From the NCBI GenBank assembly GCA_035528895.1, contig DATKXS010000109.1, positions 1 through 37,855 of the forward strand: DNA of 37,855 nt, in the 5' to 3' direction. A program made the position numbers and the translations under genes. Source of the DNA: UBA8522 sp035528895 (lineage in GTDB: Bacteria; Acidobacteriota; Aminicenantia; Aminicenantales; UBA8522). The notes below the pieces were generated by a model, which was given only the letters and a program-made list of their open reading frames with translations, did no database searches and had not been told where the DNA came from. This document shows, one piece after another, positions 34,462 through 37,855 of this stretch (position 1 is the first letter of the stretch; every line of letters begins with the position of its first letter).

Positions 34462-35493
34462 CTACCTGATGAAGTCTTGGGGATCATCATCCCGGAAACT
34501 GGAGATCAGGGAGGGAAGGTCGGGGTCGAACCCGACCTCATAGTCAAAGAGCTCTTTGGCCTCCTTCTCCAATTTCTTATTGAGGAACCGGAGGGGGATG
34601 TCAAGCGGACAGGCTCGTTCGCATTCGCCGCAATCGATGCAGCGGCCGCCGAGATGGATAGCCCGGACGAGGTGATAGACGATGTTTTCGGAGGGCACCG
34701 CCGACCGCTGGATCCATTTGATCCTCCGGGCCTTTTCGTCCGCCGTCGTATCGACGCTGACGGCCAGGTGGATGCTGTCGACGACACACTCGTCGCAGTA
34801 GCACATCGGGCAGGCCGAGCGGCAGGCGTAGCAGCGGATGCACTTATCGAGCTGCTCTTTCCAGAAGTTCCATCGTTCCTCGACGGGGAGAGACTCGATC
34901 TTATCGACGGAGCCGAAAGGCTTCTCCAGCGGTCTTTTCGTCTTCTCGCCGCTCAGGACATCATAGATAACGGGGAAATTGGCCCGGCATTCCAAGCACT
35001 TCTCGGCCAGGAGCTCTTCGGCGGGAACCTCGATCTTCCCTCCGTCGGTGGTGATGACGAACAGGTTCCGGTCGTCGACCTCGATCGTTTTCGCTTTCTT
35101 CCCGGCCAGCTTTTTGGCCAACTTGGCGTCGTCGACGACCCCCGCTTTTTCGCAGGAGACTCCCAGAATATAAACGTCGCTACGCTCGATGAACTTTTCT
35201 TGAAGAAGGACTACGATGGCCCGGCTGTCACATCCCTTGACCATGATTCCGACCGGCCGCCTGTCGGGCTGTTTTTGTCTCGCCTTCCGTCTCTTCTCAT
35301 CGACCAGGAAGCGGACGAGGTTGTGGACGCAGGTCGGGTCCCAGACGAGCTTGTCCACGTCCTCTGGCTTCTTGATAAAGAGGGGAGCGGCCAGCCAGCC
35401 GTTGCTTCCGGCGCCGTAGCCGATGATGTACTTGACCTTGCCTTCGCGGAGCAGCTTCCTAGCTTCCTCTTTGAGGTCGTCGATCTTGGCCAT
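34462..35493 (-). CDS. flxC: FlxC-like iron-sulfur protein (FrhB-like N terminus)
   Basis: A 343-residue protein. The N-terminal half has features of the F420-hydrogenase beta/FrhB-like group: WDPTCVHNL, VKGCDSRAIVVLLQEKFI and GVSCEKAGV. There is an extra CxxC at KCLECRANFP, then a cysteine-dense stretch CIRCYACRSACPMCYCDECV and a ferredoxin motif CIDCGECERACP. The family acts as an electron conduit in Flx/Hdr-type complexes; whether it binds a flavin is unclear. The ATG overlaps the mvhD stop by one base (TAATG). The C terminus ends in an acidic DDDPQDF tail. Confidence 0.8.
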   Translation of the reverse strand: MAKIDDLKEEARKLLREGKVKYIIGYGAGSNGWLAAPLFIKKPEDVDKLVWDPTCVHNLVRFLVDEKRRKARQKQPDRRPVGIMVKGCDSRAIVVLLQEKFIERSDVYILGVSCEKAGVVDDAKLAKKLAGKKAKTIEVDDRNLFVITTDGGKIEVPAEELLAEKCLECRANFPVIYDVLSGEKTKRPLEKPFGSVDKIESLPVEERWNFWKEQLDKCIRCYACRSACPMCYCDECVVDSIHLAVSVDTTADEKARRIKWIQRSAVPSENIVYHLVRAIHLGGRCIDCGECERACPLDIPLRFLNKKLEKEAKELFDYEVGFDPDLPSLISSFRDDDPQDFIR

Positions 35494-35915
35494 TAGGGGT
35501 TTCTCCTCAGCTTCGTCTGCGGGCCAAGGGGTTTCAGTTCCTTGACGAAGTCCTTGATGATCTGGGTGTACTTGGTCCCTTCGGCCGCCGAAACCCAGGA
35601 CATCTGGAACCGCTGCGGCTCGAGGCCGATATATTCCAACAGCTTCTTGACGAGGTTCAACCTTCGCCGAGCGTAATAGTTGCCTTTGATGTAATGGCAG
35701 TCGCCGGGATGGCAGCCGGAGACGAGCACGCCGTCGGCGCCTTTATTGAAGGCCGAGAAAATATAGAGAGGGGAGACGCTCCCGGAGCACATCACCTGAA
35801 TGGGGACGACGTTGGGCGGGTATTCCATCCGGGAAACGCCGGCTAGGTCGCTCCCGGCCGAGGAACACCACTTGCAGAGAAAGGCGACGATCCGGGGTTC
35901 GAACTCCTCGGCCAT
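35493..35915 (-). CDS. mvhD: MvhD/FlxD-like hydrogenase iron-sulfur subunit
   Basis: A 140-residue [2Fe-2S] protein that docks on HdrA and passes electrons to its flavin. The conserved pattern is visible: FLCKWCSSAG (Cys14, Cys17), VMCSG (Cys43) and GCHPGDCHY (Cys68, Cys73). The usual CSGRVDP sequence reads CSGSVSP here. I use the ATG at 35915 with GGAGGA just upstream. The upstream in-frame start would lie inside hdrA. Only two bases separate it from the hdrA stop. Confidence 0.9.
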   Translation of the reverse strand: MAEEFEPRIVAFLCKWCSSAGSDLAGVSRMEYPPNVVPIQVMCSGSVSPLYIFSAFNKGADGVLVSGCHPGDCHYIKGNYYARRRLNLVKKLLEYIGLEPQRFQMSWVSAAEGTKYTQIIKDFVKELKPLGPQTKLRRNP

Positions 35916-35917
35916 GA

Positions 35918-37855
35918 TTATCCTCCGAGACACGCGTTGATCATTTCGGCGACCTGATGCTGAGTGAGGTTCTTGACCTGGATGGCCGACCGCAGGCAGG
36001 TGGCCGTACAGGAGCCGCAGCCCTCGCAGAGGACCTCGTTGATCTCGACTTTCCCGTCCTTCAAGGAAAGAGCGTCATAAGGACAAACGGCCACGCACAT
36101 CCCGCAGCCCGTGCACAGGTTGTGGGTGACCCTGGCCACAGTCGGCGCATGGAACAATCTCTCCTGAGAGAGAATGACCACGGCTTTGGCGGCAGCCCCG
36201 CTGGCCTGGGCGACGGCCTCGGGGATGTCCTTGGGAGCCTGGGCGGCTCCGGCCAGGAACATGCCGGAGGTCACGCTTTCCACCGGCCTCAATTTGGGAT
36301 GGGCCTCGGCTAGAAATCCGTCCTTGTCAAGGGCCAGCTTGAGTTTCTTGGCCAGTTCCTGGGCCCCTTTTGAAGGCCTCATGGCCTGAGCTAGGACGAC
36401 CATGTCGGCGGCGATGTCGATAGGCTTGCCGGTCAGGGTGTCCACTCCCCAGACGATGATCTTGCCCTTATCCTCGAAGACCTTGGAGACCTTGCCGCGG
36501 AGATAGACCACACCGTCGTCTTCGACCGCCCGCTGGACGAATTCTTCATATCCTTTGCCGCCCGAGCGGATGTCGATATAAAAGATATAGGCCTGACCAT
36601 CATGAACGTGGTGCTTGTAGAGCATAGCGTGCTTGGCCGTGTACATGCAGCAGATCTTCGAGCAGTAAGCGCAGTGGTTCTCCGGATCGCGTGACCCCGA
36701 GCACTGGATGAAGACGACCTCTTTGGGCTCCTTGTGATCGGACGGCCGGAGGATCTTGCCCCCGGTGGGACCGGAGGCCGAGCAGAGGCGTTCGAACTGG
36801 AGGCCGTCCAGGACATCGGCGTACTTGCCGAAGCCGTATTCGGCCATGTTTTCTTTATCATAGAGGTCAAAGCCGGTGGCGACGATGATGACGCCCACTT
36901 CCGCTTCGATGATCTCGGGCTTCTGATCGAAGTCGATGGCTTTGGGCTTGCAGACATCGGCGCACTTGCCGCAGGCGATGGTCGTGAACGGGTCGGGACA
37001 GTTCTTGTCGTCGAGGGTATAGGAGGCCGGGATGGCCTGGGGGAAGGGAATATAGATCGCCCGCCTTCCGGTCAGACCGAGGTCGAACTCGTTGGGCACC
37101 ACGATCGGACAGACCTTGGTGCATTCATCGCACAGGGTGCACTTTGCCGGGTCGACATAGGTGGGCTTCTTCAGGATCTTGACCTTGAAGTTACCGACAT
37201 AGCCGCTGACGTCCTGGACTTCACTGTAGGTCATCAGCTTGATCTTGGGGTGCTTGGAAACCTCGACCATCTTCGGCGTCAGGATGCACTGGGAGCAATC
37301 CAGAGTGGGAAAGGTCTCACTCAGCTGGATCATGTGCCCGCCGATAGAGGGGTTCCTCTCCACCAGGATCACCTCGAACCCGGTGTTGGCCATATCGAGC
37401 GCGGCCTGGAGCCCGGATATCCCGCCTCCAACGACGAGTGCCCGTCGGGTCACCGGCACGCTCAGAGCGTCCAGGGCCTCGTTCTGACGGACCTTTTCGA
37501 CCACGGAGCGGGTGATCTTGGTGGCCTTTTGGGTGGCCCGCGATTTGTCCTTATGAACCCAGCTGCACTGCTCGCGGATGTTGGCGATCTCGCAGCGGAA
37601 ACTGTTGATGCCGGCGCGGCTGGCGGCGTTGCGGAAAGTCGTTTCGTGGAGGTTGGGAGAACAGCAGGCGACGACGACGCTGTCCAGTTTTTTCTCCTTG
37701 ATGGCCTGCTCGATCAAGTTCTGGCCCGGGTCCGAGCACATGTAGACATAATCCTCGGCATGGGCGACGCCCGGGTGTTTGGCCAGCTCCTCGGCGACCT
37801 TCTTGACGTCCACCGTGCCGGCGATGTTGATGCCGCAGTGGCAGACAAAGACTCC
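35918..37855 (-). CDS. hdrA: HdrA-like flavin/iron-sulfur subunit, 5' end cut by the window edge
   Basis: Bifurcating-type subunit related to heterodisulfide reductase A. The frame stays open to the right edge and begins VFVCHCGINIAGT, the normal HdrA N terminus, so only about 3-6 residues are missing; an internal GTG at 37813 is not the real start. The FAD motif is VVGGGISGLQAALDMANTGFEV (starting near residue 140), followed by FPTLDCSQCILTPKM. Ferredoxin motifs are CTLCDECTKVCP and a CGKC/C site, then IQCSGSRD with CAYCSKICCMYTAKHA, and two C-terminal clusters CTGCGMCVAVCP and CEGCGSCTATC. It heads the seven-gene minus-strand cluster visible here. Confidence 0.93.
   Translation of the reverse strand, partial: GVFVCHCGINIAGTVDVKKVAEELAKHPGVAHAEDYVYMCSDPGQNLIEQAIKEKKLDSVVVACCSPNLHETTFRNAASRAGINSFRCEIANIREQCSWVHKDKSRATQKATKITRSVVEKVRQNEALDALSVPVTRRALVVGGGISGLQAALDMANTGFEVILVERNPSIGGHMIQLSETFPTLDCSQCILTPKMVEVSKHPKIKLMTYSEVQDVSGYVGNFKVKILKKPTYVDPAKCTLCDECTKVCPIVVPNEFDLGLTGRRAIYIPFPQAIPASYTLDDKNCPDPFTTIACGKCADVCKPKAIDFDQKPEIIEAEVGVIIVATGFDLYDKENMAEYGFGKYADVLDGLQFERLCSASGPTGGKILRPSDHKEPKEVVFIQCSGSRDPENHCAYCSKICCMYTAKHAMLYKHHVHDGQAYIFYIDIRSGGKGYEEFVQRAVEDDGVVYLRGKVSKVFEDKGKIIVWGVDTLTGKPIDIAADMVVLAQAMRPSKGAQELAKKLKLALDKDGFLAEAHPKLRPVESVTSGMFLAGAAQAPKDIPEAVAQASGAAAKAVVILSQERLFHAPTVARVTHNLCTGCGMCVAVCPYDALSLKDGKVEINEVLCEGCGSCTATCLRSAIQVKNLTQHQVAEMINACLGG

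Noticed and set aside
1..37855. tRNA, rRNA, CRISPR, insertion sequence or prophage features
   Set aside because: Reading both strands I saw no cloverleaf-like tRNA sequence, no regularly spaced repeats, and no transposase, integrase or phage proteins.

Overview
The window reads as a piece of an anaerobic, GC-rich bacterial chromosome. The gene mix fits a member of the Aminicenantes/Acidobacteriota neighbourhood: a Ser/Thr kinase joined to a TolB-like domain and TPRs, a Gld-type ABC system with DUF4340, a split glycine decarboxylase, secreted BNR-repeat proteins, and a soluble Hdr/Flx electron-transfer cluster. That placement is an inference from gene content only. I see no rRNA, tRNA, CRISPR array, transposase or phage gene. 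The window starts inside a DUF2461 gene and ends a few codons short of the 5' end of hdrA.

Layout. (1) 1-160, minus: N-terminal part of a DUF2461 protein. It is followed by 374 bases without a convincing gene but rich in hairpins, ending in a textbook sigma70-type promoter at 482-510. (2) 535-5943, plus: DUF1846 protein, secreted esterase-like hydrolase, Ogt-type DNA repair methyltransferase, small lipoprotein, a likely gene remnant, and an ATP-grasp protein. (3) 14960-6043, minus: argS, then an ABC ATPase, permease, GldG-like protein and DUF4340 protein, then mutY with a Nudix domain, then a DHH-type protein whose motifs are in unusual order. Most of these genes overlap by a few bases or nearly touch. 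(4) 14961-15257: divergent argS/gcvT spacer holding a 127-base element bounded by a perfect 22-bp inverted repeat. (5) 15258-22702, plus: gcvT, gcvH, gcvPA, gcvPB, glyQ, glyS, a glycine-centred operon that joins glycine cleavage to glycyl-tRNA synthesis. (6) 22699-23130 minus (PilZ protein) and 23338-25749 plus (secreted BNR-repeat protein), divergent, each with a recognisable promoter. (7) 29838-25835, minus: a multidomain Ser/Thr kinase and a CrtI-like FAD oxidoreductase, overlapping by 4 bases. (8) 37855-30127, minus: hdrA, mvhD/flxD, flxC, flxB, flxA, then an iron-sulfur protein and a fumarate-reductase-like flavoprotein.

The last cluster is the most interesting part. FlxA carries FAD, NAD and [2Fe-2S] motifs; FlxB, FlxC and MvhD carry iron-sulfur sites; HdrA is the family's flavin-bifurcation subunit. 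Here the terminal module is an SdhA/FrdA-like flavoprotein plus an SdhB/HdrC hybrid iron-sulfur protein, with no membrane anchor in view. I infer a soluble complex linking NADH and ferredoxin to reduction, or oxidation, of a C4-dicarboxylate or similar substrate. hdrB and hdrC are not in the window but could lie just upstream, beyond the right edge.
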